A stretch of DNA of 12,321 nucleotides from Cerioporus squamosus. Its lineage: Eukaryota; Basidiomycota; Agaricomycetes; Polyporales; Polyporaceae. Within the stretch, counting starts at the first letter, position 1. Each line of letters starts with the position of its first letter. Below are positions 1-9,328 of this stretch, piece after piece. The stretch spans positions 1 to 12,321 of the forward strand of contig JABYQS010000840.1 of the NCBI GenBank assembly GCA_022592435.1. Direction: 5' to 3'. Position numbers and translations under genes: made by a program. Under the pieces are notes generated by a model. It saw only the letters and a list, made by a program, of their open reading frames with translations, was not told the DNA's origin and searched no databases.

Positions 1-72
1 TCATTTGGCAGGAAGCGGCAAAATCTTGAGGGGTTACCAAAAACATCTCGGTCAGTTTTGAGAATTAGGCCA

Positions 73-127
73 AACGGCTTGACAGATCGACTCGTATTGG
101 GAAAAGGAGTCGATTGGTCAAGCCGTT
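73..127. repeat. Imperfect inverted repeat (21-bp arms, 13-nt loop)
   Basis: The left arm 73-93 pairs with the right arm 107-127. AACGGCTTGAC (73-83) is the exact reverse complement of GTCAAGCCGTT (117-127). ATCGACTC (86-93) is the exact reverse complement of GAGTCGAT (107-114). A 2-by-2 mismatch (AG/TG) separates the two blocks, and the loop is 94-106. It lies about 380 nt beyond the CENP-A stop codon, too far for an obvious mRNA-end role. It could be a solo remnant of a small inverted-repeat element or a foldback transcript. Confidence 0.75.
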
Positions 128-265
128 AAGGATTCGGGCGAAAATTGGGCGCCCAGTTCGCGTTGTACAAAGATGCGGTGGCTAGTGCCCCGCACCATAG
201 CATAAAATAACTGGTGCACTGTGTCTGGGTTACATGACAAAACAGACGTGGTCAATACATGTCGT

Positions 266-345
266 GGGATGATAGATGGACGGATGGATGGAGGAGGGTG
301 TCGCAGGATGGTAGGGAATGGTAGAGGATGATTCGGAGTGGTAGG
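266..345. repeat. Degenerate G-rich GGATGG/GGTAG low-complexity tract
   Basis: The plus strand repeats short units such as GGATGG, GGTAG and GGATGA many times with little cytosine. The period is irregular, so this is a decayed simple-sequence tract and not a clean tandem array. No coding frame in it looks real. It lies in the 3' flank of the CENP-A gene. Confidence 0.5.
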
Positions 346-507
346 TAGAGTCGTGATATGGCGTCAAACAACACAACGATGATCGCAGCAGAATGGAAAG
401 CAAAGCCGAGCATAACGCAGGGAAGACACATCCCGAGAAAAGGAACCCGGACGCGCGAGAGAGAGCACACGTTCGTCCCAGGACGTCGACGTCGAATGGC
501 CACAAAA

Positions 508-1318
508 TCACGCCAGCGCCCCGTTCGCCCCTCGCAAACGGCGCGCCAGCTGGATGTCCTTCTGCATGATGGTTACCCGCTTCGCGTGGATCGCACACAG
601 ATTCCTGCAGAGCCAGCAAAACCAGAACCCCCCGGCTGTCAGCCACATCAAGCTTCCTCCCAAGTCAACGCCACTTACGCGTCTTCGAACATGTGCACCA
701 GAAACGCCTCCGCCGCCTCTTGCAGCGCGAGAATGGCCGTGCTCTGCCACCGCAGCCCGGCGTCCCCGTAGTCCACCGTGTCCGTCATCATATCCAGCGC
801 GATTTCGCGCCTGCCCCCACCAGCCACAATTAGTCCGTGCATTCGACCGTTGCTTCACCACGACACACCCCACCGCCAGTGTGCCCCGCCGCCACCACCC
901 CTGGTCGTGGGCTGCACGAAGAGTGAAGGAAAGAACCACTCACGACGCGTGAAAACGGCAGCTTGCGTATGAGCAAGTCGTGCTCTTCTGGTATTTGCGG
1001 ATCTCGCGCAGCGCGACCGTGCCAGGCCTGAAACGCTTCTCTGCACGCGGTCACGCGTCAAACGTGAGCATGCACGCGCAGCGCAAACAGGGAAAGGGGA
1101 ACGTACTGCGTGGAGGGGCATCTGCCCCGCCGCTCGCACGGCGGCTGGCATTCGACGGGCCCGCGCTGGCGTTGCTCGTGCGGGCAGCCGGTGGCCGCCC
1201 CCGGTGCTCTTACGCGCCGTCGCTGGGCCGTGCGTCGCTTCGCCGCTGGTGGGGGCGATGACGGTGGCGAGTCGTCCGCCGCTTGTTGCCTGCGACCTCG
1301 TTGGACGGTTTGTGCCAT
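508..1318 (-). CDS. CSE4: Centromeric histone H3 variant (CENP-A/Cse4 family)
   Basis: This H3 variant replaces canonical H3 in centromeric nucleosomes and specifies where the kinetochore assembles. The exons on the minus strand are 1318-1107, 1027-944, 810-679 and 604-508; joined they give 174 codons. Exon 2 carries the H3 signature [16 protein letters not shown]. Exon 3 gives [18 protein letters not shown] followed by [18 protein letters not shown]. Exon 4 gives [19 protein letters not shown]. Two features favour CENP-A over H3: loop 1 is longer than in H3 (inserted [11 protein letters not shown] residues), and RWQ replaces RFQ before helix 2. The tail is short and divergent, starting [10 protein letters not shown], as in CENP-A proteins. 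The intron at 605-678 has clean GTAAGT and TGCAG ends. The conserved [12 protein letters not shown] and TARKSTGG peptides lie out of the joined frame, so the sequence probably contains single-base breaks. The start at 1318 is inferred from the histone-like tail. Confidence 0.9.
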
Positions 1319-3077
1319 GGTTCGTAAACGCGGAATAGAGGGGTTTCGTGGCAGAAGGCGTAGGCGACACTCTGGCAGAGCGTGAGCAGTGGCGGAGTAC
1401 TGGGCTGTCGGTAGGGGAGAACAAAGAGTGGACGCTGTAGGGTATCGCTGGGGTGGAGCAGGAAAGCCAGGGGCGACGGGGTCGCGTTCAGAACGCGAAA
1501 GGAGAGAAAGCGCCGAACGCGACGCGGTTGAGATTCAATCGGGCTTGGTGTTTCTGTCCAAAATAGGAATGTGGTTGTAGTGCCGATGTCCTGAAGGACA
1601 ACTTGGGGACGACTCGTCGTTGCAGTCGTCAGAGGAATGGGGATGAATGTGGCGGGAATGGCAGTTACATATATACACACAGCCGATAGTTCCAGCCCCA
1701 TAGCTTGAAATTTTTCAGAACCACTTATTGTGCGGCGGTAGTAAGTATGGGCGGCGCTGCGGCGAAACCAGGAAGTACTGTCATGGACACTGAAACATCG
1801 ATAGAAGACATAACGTGTGAAAGCCGACATTGAGTTGGTGGTTGGTAACAGCGCTGGACGAAGATGTCACAGTAAGGACTTCGCAGATCGTGGAAAGATG
1901 TTGTGGTGTGGCTCCAGGACTCGCGCTCGCGCTGCGGTAAGGCATCCCTATGGTCACTGACTCCGAAGGTTTTCTGAGGTAGACAATAGCCTCCTAGATG
2001 CTTGCCGCATGATTGGATATTGGGAACGAGGCGATCGATAGCAGATCCCTTGGCTCGAGCGCGCTCGCGCTGCATTGCCAGAACTCTGCAGCCCAGCTGC
2101 TGTCGGTCGCAAAAAACCGAGCCTGTAGTGTGCTCCCAAATACTGGGCCTTATAGCCATCCGTCGAGTCGAAGCTGGTACAGTAACTGCCAATGCGTCCA
2201 CTTGCGAAACAGCTTGAACGTCTCCACGGGGCACTTCGGGCAGGTTACAGTACGCATGGGCGCATTCAAGCATAACTACCGGAGCTCTAGGCATCAAAGG
2301 GGAGCAGAAATGTTCGCACGTTCTGAGGGAAATCAGTCTAAACAACTGGCGAGCGTAAGCCATACGTACCATCAATACTCATTCGCGACCGAAGATACAA
2401 ATGCACAAGCCCAGCTCATCTCAGATACATTATTTGAAGTCCTACATCCAAGATATCTTCGGTTATAGTTCTCATACTTGCCTTGGAGAGGTGTCGGTGA
2501 CTGGGAGAAAGGTGTCAGTGTCGAGTCAGACTGTGAGCGCGACCGTGACAAGGCACTGTTAAGTACTTAGTCACTCCCCCTCTTACATGTGCAGTAAAAG
2601 AAGCATACCTGGTCTTCACATACTGGAAATTACCAGGTAGGAAAGAAGGATTGTGATGAGTCCAGAGAATTTTCTAAGTCGCGGTGGATCGGCTTCAAGT
2701 TAACCAAGCTGAGCGTATCTGGCAGCAGGGGCCGGCAGGAGGAGCAGATCCTAGGCCGCGTGAGCGCCCACACTTTGATCAGTCACATATATGAGAACAC
2801 CGTCCTCCGTGTCTCAAGAGAACACATGAAGACTATTGTTCCTAAGTACATCTCCCTGGCCCGATTCTGCAGCCGTTACCTTCGCTCTCCGAAGAGGAGC
2901 GGGTAAGTACTCACTGAGATCGTACGTGCGGATCGTGCCGTGCGACAAACCCGATTTGGGCAATTGGAAGAACGCGTTCATTGTGTCCGCCACAGCGTCG
3001 CGGCTGCGGTAGTCGTCTCCCCTTCTCTCTACCGCCACCACTCCCCATCGCCCCCCACCTCCTCAAGTGTGCTCAAG
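1319..3077. other. 1.76-kb gap with no supported gene
   Basis: This gap separates the divergent starts of the CENP-A gene (minus strand) and the Gfd2-like gene (plus strand), so it must contain both promoters. The longest open frames are 206 and 216 codons on the minus strand (1210-1830 and 1725-2375). They have no recognisable domain, no family-like peptides and no splice pattern. A TATA-like run occurs near 1670-1677. The 13-nt word GCGCTCGCGCTGC occurs at 1923-1935 and again at 2061-2073. A lineage-specific or non-coding transcript cannot be excluded. Confidence 0.5.
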
Positions 3078-4700
3078 ATGCCATTTGACACGAGATCCAG
3101 CGGCATAAGCCCTGCAACCGCCGTCGCGGGCACTACAGGCTTCTACAGGTTCACGGACGTCTTCTTCGAATGGTACGCGCGTGTGCCACTGAGACGCGCC
3201 AGTCTGACTGAAAGCACACGCAGGCATCAGGCCCTCCCGAACCAAGACGACGTGAGCCCCTTGAAGGCACTGCTTGCCTACCCCGCCTTGGTCCACCCCG
3301 ATCATCCTCTTCGCAAGCCGGGCGTCCATGGGATCGAGTTGCACCTTGGTTTGTAGCGTATCCTGCATGCGCTTGGGCACACATACTGACCCATCACATT
3401 TTCCAGGCACATTTGAGAGTGGCGAGATGCGTCTGCTCTTCTCATCGGCGCAGCTCGAGTTCCTGCGCTACTACATGCACACAATGGGACTCACGAAGGA
3501 GCCGATCCCGCTGCCGTCCTCCGAATACCTCATCCAGCAGAAGGATCTGGTCCATTGCTCTCCGGACGTGTACAATGAAGGCGGTTCTCAAACGGGCCAT
3601 CAAAGTACGTCAAGGGCGTCATCGCGGAGGCTCCCGCCGCGGGGGCGTCGCGGTGGCAAACGGAGTCGTCGTCGTAAGTGCCGTACTACACCAATTTGGC
3701 TCTCCAGACCATAAGAGAAGAACAACAAGAGGCTCAAGAAGGGCATGGACAACATCCCTCGGCTTGCGTCGGCTCGTCTTTGAGCGCGTTCGCACCCTGT
3801 GGGCCGCGAAGCTTGGCACGTGGTGCGCCATTGATTCGAAGCTTGGGACCGGGACCACACTCTACTCACCGAATTCGGCTGGCGCCTTGTTCAATGGGTC
3901 GACGAGAAACCTGTGACAGAACACGGTCATCTCATTGTCAAGGAACGTCGCCAGTACATTCAGCACTATGTGCCGAATAAACGTGAAGTACATGAACGAC
4001 TCGTCCTGTTCGCTGCATACGGTCGACTGACCGGAACATAGTTCTACAATTTCGGGCAGAGCATAGATGTAGACAAGCACGAGTTCAGAGACAGGATCTG
4101 CGGCCTCGTCAACAAGTACCGCGAGCAGGGTCCGCTCTTCCTCGTCTTCCACGACCATAGCCAAGACATCAAGTAAGTCCGCGTGGCGCGTGCACTTCGC
4201 GCCACCTTGCTGAACTCCCCGTCCAGGTATCTTAGGTCTGAGGCTATCAAGGCGATCGAACGGATTGATGTCCTCCCGGACTCGCCAATGCTCGGAGAGG
4301 TCTACGTCGTCGACACCGCGGAGCTCTTCGCAGCGCTAGAAGGCGACAGCACCAACACCCGCTCGCTTGAGCGGGTCTGCAGACACCTGCAAATCGAGAC
4401 GAAAGAACTTCACAACGCTGGCAACGACGCCTATGTGAGTACTGTTCCAGAATGCGGTCGGGCACCCGCTCACCGTCATGGTAGTATACCCTAGAGGCCA
4501 TGATCTCCATGGCGTCCGGCGATCCTGTAGATCAGCAGCGCGAGCAGCGATGGCCGAACCGCACGGGTGACAACATTCCGAAGGTTGAGTTCCAAGAGTG
4601 GGAGGAAGACTCGGACTTCTCCGACATGGAAGGTATCTTCGGCGCCCCAGGGAACGGAGTGAACGGGGCCCAGCCCGACGCAGATGACGATGACTTCTGA
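3078..4700 (+). CDS. Gfd2/YDR514C-like protein with RNase H-like (DEDDh exonuclease) fold
   Basis: The likely exons are 3078-3348, 3407-3987, 4042-4172, 4227-4434 and 4485-4700. The start ATG at 3078 opens a family-like N-terminus with GFYRFTDVFFEWYARVPL. Exon 2 begins GTFESGEMRLLFSSAQLEF and continues with PLPSSEYLIQQKDL. The fold's three acidic motifs are visible: GTWCAID followed by EAWDRDH near 3813-3857 (motif I), FLVFHDHSQDIKYL at 4138-4236 across an intron (motif II), and HNAGNDA at 4411-4431 (motif III, H and D). The C-terminus is acidic (PDADDDDF). Yeast Gfd2 was named for genetic support of the mRNA-export helicase Dbp5; the role of the filamentous-fungal homologues is not settled. 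Between about 3577 and 3838 the conserved peptides change frame about five times and one frame carries TAA at 3675-3677, while both flanks share one frame. As written, this copy cannot encode the full protein. The 3' end is convergent with LAG1. Confidence 0.82.
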
Positions 4701-4953
4701 GGCGAGCCGCAAGGCGCACATACTTCTGTACCATACCCGACCCGCATGTTACCCTCTGTAGCCGTGCTTTCATGCTTCATCATGTACTTGTATCTCGCAA
4801 GGCGTCGCTGGTTCTGTTTCAAATCCTGGTGATCGTGAAATGTATCTGTTATAGTCGTGAGACGTGACAAATAAGCGACAACACTCGACTTGCGAGGGTA
4901 TCATTATCCAAGACGATGGCGTTCGCTTTGCTCTGCGTATCAATACCCCTCTC
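4701..4953. other. Convergent 3' intergenic region (Gfd2-like / LAG1)
   Basis: These 253 bases separate the stop codons of two convergent genes and should hold both 3' untranslated regions and polyadenylation sites. I see no gene, no strong hairpin and no repeat. A TTTCAAATCC word near 4819 resembles a tRNA T-loop, but no cloverleaf can be drawn around it. Confidence 0.6.
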
Positions 4954-6770
4954 TTAGTCCTCCTTTTCGTCTACTTCATCCTCACCGTCGCCCTCGTCGT
5001 CCGAGCGGTCGTCGTCGAGCGTGACATCGGTAATAGCCCTAGCACAATTCGGATGAGCTCGCGTGCTCGCTATTGAAGAAAAATGAGACATACCGGTAGG
5101 CTATGCGCCAGATGAAGTACCACCAAAAGAGGTTCAATCCCTGCAAGGCCAGGAGCGGCGCGAAGATCTGGTATCTCATCCACCACACCAACCACACGCC
5201 GTCCTTTGGCGACCACTGCTTCGCCTCCTCACTGCATGATTTCGAAGGAACATGAGCGCGGTGAACATTAAAGCTGCCAAGGACCCGAGATGATTAAACG
5301 TACGGTATGAGATCAAACTCGTAAATGACGGAGTATAGGATGACCCAGTTGAGCCAGTGCCGGAAGTAACTGTGGGGCGCCCGCATCAGTGTGAGCCCAT
5401 GAATACATATGTGCTACACTGACCTCCAGATCCCGATGAAGACTGTGAAGACAGCAGTCTTGGCCCTCTCCCACTGAAGGTAGTTCAGAAGCTTCGACAA
5501 CTGCCAGAAGGTCAACATGGTTCTAGCGGAAGGAAGCTGACATCCTCACCCCCAGGAACGCATCAGGGATATCCATGCTGAGGTACACAGCGTTTCCTAT
5601 GAGAGTGAGGTTGACGAGGTAGCTCCAGCTATTTGCATTAGGCTCAGCGTCAGTAAACTGCGGTAATACGGGATATGGTTGCCTACCCGACAAGCCACAG
5701 AGTCACGAAATGGTGTGCTACCAGTTCGTGATAGTCCTTGCGAGGCTTCTCAAGTCCTAGCAGAAGGACGAGGAGCTGCTGGCACCAGTAAGCCGCCTGC
5801 ATCAGGTAGTAGCGCTTGAGTTCGGGCGTCATCTGCCAGTGAGGATAGTCTATACAGCATCATTGGTCGGGTGCTCTTGACAGGGGAGTGACAGACACCC
5901 ACCAATCCAGAAGTATTTGGTGTCATACCACCATGTTGGCAGTCTGGACATGGTGCGCTGCGGACGACAGTGAGGACCAGTGTGAATAGCGCTGACTCTA
6001 AACGTACCACACCCCATGCTCCCATAATGGCGAAGTAAATCACGGCGTATCCCTGCTCGCCGAAACGATCCAGTTTTGCTGCCTTCTTGATTCCGAAGTA
6101 ACGCGCTATAGGCCGGCAGACATAGAGGGTGATGCTCTGCCGGACGAAGGACCAGAACACGATGTGGTAGGCAATGAACGCAAGGTCGAGGTATCCTTTC
6201 CGGTAGCGCGGATCATCGGGCGATGATGTGGGTATACGATATGAGATGAAGATGAGAGGTGCGAATGGGTTCGGTAGGTCTTTCGCGATATAGGGGGCGA
6301 GAACCTCCCAATTGGCCCAGAGGACGAAGACGAAGAGGAGCACCTTCAGGGATGAAGCTTTCGTCGTGTGAGGGCACACTGCTGGAACGTGCAGGACAAC
6401 ATGGACGTACCCGGTTCCACTACCCATCTCATTGACTTGAGGTCGCTCCAAAACCCTCGCGACTGCTTCGACCGTGGGGCTACTGCAGCATGCCCATTCT
6501 TCAGAAAGGGTGTAGGAGCGCCCGGGGATGGAGGTACGGAGTCCTGACCCAGGGGGCTGGACATGACTGGCTGAGCGCGAAGCCGCCGTGAGGAAGAAAC
6601 CCAACTCACGTTTGCGGTCTAAAGGGGCCGACCAAATGGTGGGCTGGGTCCGTTCTGGAGATTGACGCGTCAGAGTGGATAGAATTCAGCGCGGGGTCGC
6701 CAACTCACTCTACGCTTTCGGTGTATGTCTGGATTGCCTGGGGCTTCTTCTTGTTCGACGAGCGCGCCAT
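4954..6770 (-). CDS. LAG1: Ceramide synthase, LAG1/LAC1 family (TLC domain)
   Basis: The enzyme joins a long acyl-CoA to a sphingoid base in the ER membrane to make (dihydro)ceramide. Eleven exons on the minus strand (6770-6709, 6654-6610, 6556-6411, 6357-6008, 5957-5903, 5849-5687, 5628-5550, 5500-5424, 5369-5304, 5231-5094, 5038-4954) join without a break into 421 residues, close to yeast Lag1 (411). The Lag1 motif is complete: VAHHFVTLWLVG with the catalytic His pair at 265-266, then YLSMDIPDAFLGLSKLLNYL with D293 and D296. Several hydrophobic segments fit a multi-pass TLC protein (about residues 145-390). The tail is strongly acidic (TLDDDRSDDEGDGEDE) with possible CK2-type sites. The start at 6770 (GACATGGCG) gives MARSSNKKKPQ; the frame stays open upstream but that part looks non-coding. 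Ten introns of 49-72 nt all have GT-AG ends. Function is inferred from family motifs. Confidence 0.96.
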
Positions 6771-7226
6771 GTCGGTCACAAAGCCCCGCAAAATGTTGCA
6801 CTCTTCTCCTCGAGGATGAAGTGGACCGGCGAAGATGGCGGGTGACGAGACGATCCAGCGGAGAGTGTAGAGCCAAGAGAGAGCGCGTGTTGACACGGAC
6901 GCGTAGGCGCCCATAAGTATACACACGGCCGCACGTGGTTCACCGAGATCGCGGCGAGCTACTGCAGCTTCAGCGCGTCTTCTCCCGCTCCTCCGCCATC
7001 CCACAAAGGGTGCAGTAAGACCCTTCATTGCGTACTGTTTCTGTGGCGGAGCCTTCATACACTCTGCTGTTCCTGCAGGTGTGTTTGGCGGTTCAACACT
7101 GCTCTCCCGGACAAACCTTACCGCGTCTGTGGGCTGCTCTCCTTCCATCAAACGCTCCAGAACTCTCCACACGACACCTAGAAGCATTATCGGACGCGTC
7201 TCATCCTCATTCTATCTGCTTTAACG
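6771..7226. promoter_or_regulatory. Divergent promoter region between LAG1 and REX3
   Basis: The start codons of the two genes face away from each other across 456 bases, so both promoters and 5' untranslated regions must lie here. I see no convincing TATA box or CCAAT box. The LAG1 frame remains open upstream of its ATG as far as 7187, but the peptide shows no family similarity. The REX3 start follows a pyrimidine-rich leader. Shared control of the two genes is possible but not shown by the sequence. Confidence 0.5.
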
Positions 7227-9155
7227 ATGTTTCCAACTCTTGGACTGTTCCAAACTCTTCCTTGCCCTGAGAAACAACTCTGCACACGCTCGAACTGTGT
7301 CTTCAGCCACCGACCAGACCTCACCCAAATCCCGGTCACCCCGGTCCCAGTCGACACGCCAAAGCCTGCTTCTGCGCCCGCTTCTGCATCTAAGCCATCT
7401 GCGTCTAAATCATATGCATCTCAGCCTACAAGTTCCTCTACCTCGATTCCCGCCAAACGGTCTGTTAGCTCTCCCTTGCGTGCCGCCGCTGGACCGAGTA
7501 ATGGAACAACATCCAACGAACCACCGAGGAAGCTCTTGAGGACAGGTCCCCCTCAGCGCCCTGTCGCTGTGCCGTCGGGAACACGCACCTCTGTGAGTAG
7601 TGCGTCTTTCTCGATTCACTCACTCATGTTGACTCCTCGCAGACCGGCGCACCTGTCCTCAGAGTTAGTGCCGCACAATCAACAGTAGCCATACCAGTCC
7701 GCCAGGTGCGATACTTCCATAATCTTATGGGAACCTGCACTGATGGCTTTCGTAGGCGATGCTGAAGACTCTGTACGACCACTTCGTGGTGCTATACGAG
7801 AAGCTTAGTCCTTCCAATCCAACTCTTGCATCGGAGCACGCCCTCAGGCAAGAGGAGGAGGTTTACCAGAAGTCAAGCAAGTTGACGTATCGCAATGTTC
7901 GTTCATCTGACTGCTGGCTCCCGGGACTTACTTAATTCTGTTCTGGCTAGGCAATGATATCATCCGTAGCCGCTCTCAAGAAGCGACCTAAACCGGACTC
8001 TGCCTCGCATGCATCGGTCGGCACAGAGGCAGAAGTGCACGCGAGGGAGGAGATGCAGAAGAAGATGCAATCGCTGAAGTTGACTGCATCACAGTTAGAG
8101 CCTTATGTTTTGACTCTGGACGAGCTGAAGCAATGGGGCTACATCGTCGAGATACCCCCAGGTCCCGGAGGCGACAAGCCTCATGAGGAAGGGTCCATCA
8201 AGACGTGCGAGCGGTGCACAGAGAAGTTCATGGTCAAGCGTCGCGACGAAGCGGACCACTGTAGGTTCCACTGGGGGAAAGCCTTCTCGTCAAAAGTCAA
8301 CGGTGCGTGCTTGCGATACTTAAGACAGACCATAGGTCATTGACTATATGCGCATATAGGAGAGAAAAGGCGGGTGTACACATGTTGCTCGCGAACAACA
8401 GACGAAGAGGGGTGCGAGACTGGTCCGCACGTCTTCTACGAAACAAGTCCCGAAGACTTGCATCGAAGACATGCGTTCACGCACAGTCGTCCAGCACTCC
8501 CAGACCGTGACTCTGCACTGGATGTCGTTGCATTGGACTGCGAGATGATCTACACGACCGGCGGCATGCGCGTCGCGCGGGTCTCCGTGGTCGATTCTGC
8601 CGGTAAGGACGTCCTCGACGAATTTGTTCGGATGGACGAGGGTGTGGAAGTCATGTAAGTCACGTATACTCCACAGCGATGATACTGTACTGAAAGCTTC
8701 CACGCCCTCTCTAGAGACTTCAACACCCGCTTCTCCGGTATTACCGCAGAGAACTACGCTACCGCGGTACTCCCCCTAGCCTCGATCCGCGAGTCTCTGG
8801 ATACTATCATCAACTCCCAGACGATCATCATCGGGCACGCGCTGGACAACGACTTGAAGACGTTGCGTATGATCCATCACCGCTGTGTCGACACCGTGGT
8901 CCTCTTCCCACATCAGGCTGGTTCACCGTATCGACGAGCTTTGAGGTCACTGTGAGCACTACCCTTCCGCATGAGTGCGTGAATAGTACTGAGCCCAATC
9001 ACAGTGCAAAGGAGCACCTAGGTCGGACCATCCAAGCTGCCGGCGCTGCCGGACACAGCTCCGTCGAAGACTCCGTCGCTACCTTAGACCTTGTCCGATG
9101 GCACCTGCTGAATGGACCGAAACCGAAACCGAAGACAGCTCCTTCTACGACTTAG
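7227..9155 (+). CDS. REX3: RNA exonuclease 3 (REX3-type DEDDh 3'-5' exonuclease)
   Basis: REX3-family enzymes trim the 3' ends of structured RNAs; yeast Rex3 processes the RNase MRP RNA and shares work with Rex1 and Rex2. Seven exons (7227-7592, 7643-7705, 7756-7896, 7951-8302, 8360-8654, 8715-8951, 9005-9155) join cleanly into 534 residues. The N-terminus MFPTLGLFQTLPC opens a CX5CX4CX3H zinc motif (C13, C19, C24, H28). A Pro/Ser-rich linker follows. A second Cys/His cluster includes CERC, DHCRFHW and YTCCSRTTDEEGC. The catalytic core has motif I ALDCEM (D367, E369), motif II GHALDNDLK (D452) and motif III HSSVEDS (H502, D507), so all DEDDh residues are present. Introns of 50-60 nt all obey GT-AG. 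The 3' end is convergent with the AP-1 sigma gene. Assignment to REX3 and not another REX member rests on the N-terminal zinc motif and overall layout. Confidence 0.95.
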
Positions 9156-9328
9156 AAGCATGCCGTCTGCACTCGCTTGTCTTCCGCTCTCCGAGCTCTG
9201 TGTATTTTTGTCCCACCCCTCGCATCGCAGTGATACCCCCCGCATGTGTCGCATAGAACACACAACATCCGGACATCCAGTATATGTGACAGTATATGTA
9301 CAGGTGGAGAATATAATCAGAACATAGT
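9156..9328. other. Convergent 3' intergenic region (REX3 / AP-1 sigma)
   Basis: These 173 bases lie between the REX3 stop at 9153-9155 and the most family-like stop of the AP-1 sigma gene, TAG at 9331-9329 on the minus strand. They contain TATA-rich words near 9280-9315 and no gene. If the AP-1 sigma frame is read exactly as written, it runs through this whole region to a stop at 9147-9145. Confidence 0.5.

Larger units (their letters stand above)
1..507. other. Intergenic stretch downstream of the CENP-A gene
   Basis: No coding region is supported here. Open frames on both strands are short and resemble no family I know. The stretch holds an imperfect hairpin at 73-127 and a G-rich GGATGG/GGTAG tract at about 266-345. 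It presumably includes the 3' untranslated region of the CENP-A gene, whose stop codon is at 508-510 on the minus strand. The gene or element to the left lies outside the window. Confidence 0.55.

Noticed and set aside
358..952. Plus-strand open frames of 132-137 codons
   Set aside because: They are antisense shadows of CENP-A exons 3 and 4; the minus strand encodes unmistakable histone-fold peptides.
1210..1830. 206-codon open frame on the minus strand
   Set aside because: Its last third overlaps CENP-A exon 1 in another frame, and the rest resembles nothing. It is more likely promoter and leader sequence of CENP-A.
1923..2073. Repeated 13-nt word GCGCTCGCGCTGC (1923-1935 and 2061-2073)
   Set aside because: Only two copies of a GC-rich word with internal repetition; the flanks share nothing further, so it does not define an element.
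1725..2375. 216-codon open frame on the minus strand in the large gap
   Set aside because: No domain, no low-complexity bias typical of real fungal proteins, no nearby exons with matching phases. GC-rich DNA gives such frames by chance.
2655..2712. Possible C/D-box snoRNA (GTGATGA at 2655, CTGA near 2709)
   Set aside because: The two boxes fit loosely, but there is no convincing terminal stem and no clear C'/D' pair; short boxes like these occur often by chance.
3063..3410. 115-codon minus-strand frame
   Set aside because: Antisense to exon 1 of the Gfd2-like gene, which carries GFYRFTDVFFEWYARVPL and a fitting splice site on the plus strand.
3575..3840. Programmed translational frameshifting
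   Set aside because: Too many steps in both directions, with no slippery heptamer and pseudoknot pattern at the steps; sequence errors or decay explain them better.
4810..4835. tRNA T-loop-like word (TTTCAAATCC)
   Set aside because: No acceptor stem, D-loop or anticodon stem can be placed at the proper distances.
6771..7187. Upstream extension of the LAG1 reading frame
   Set aside because: The frame is open, but the peptide is Arg-rich with no family similarity. The ATG at 6770 has a good context and gives the expected N-terminus and length.
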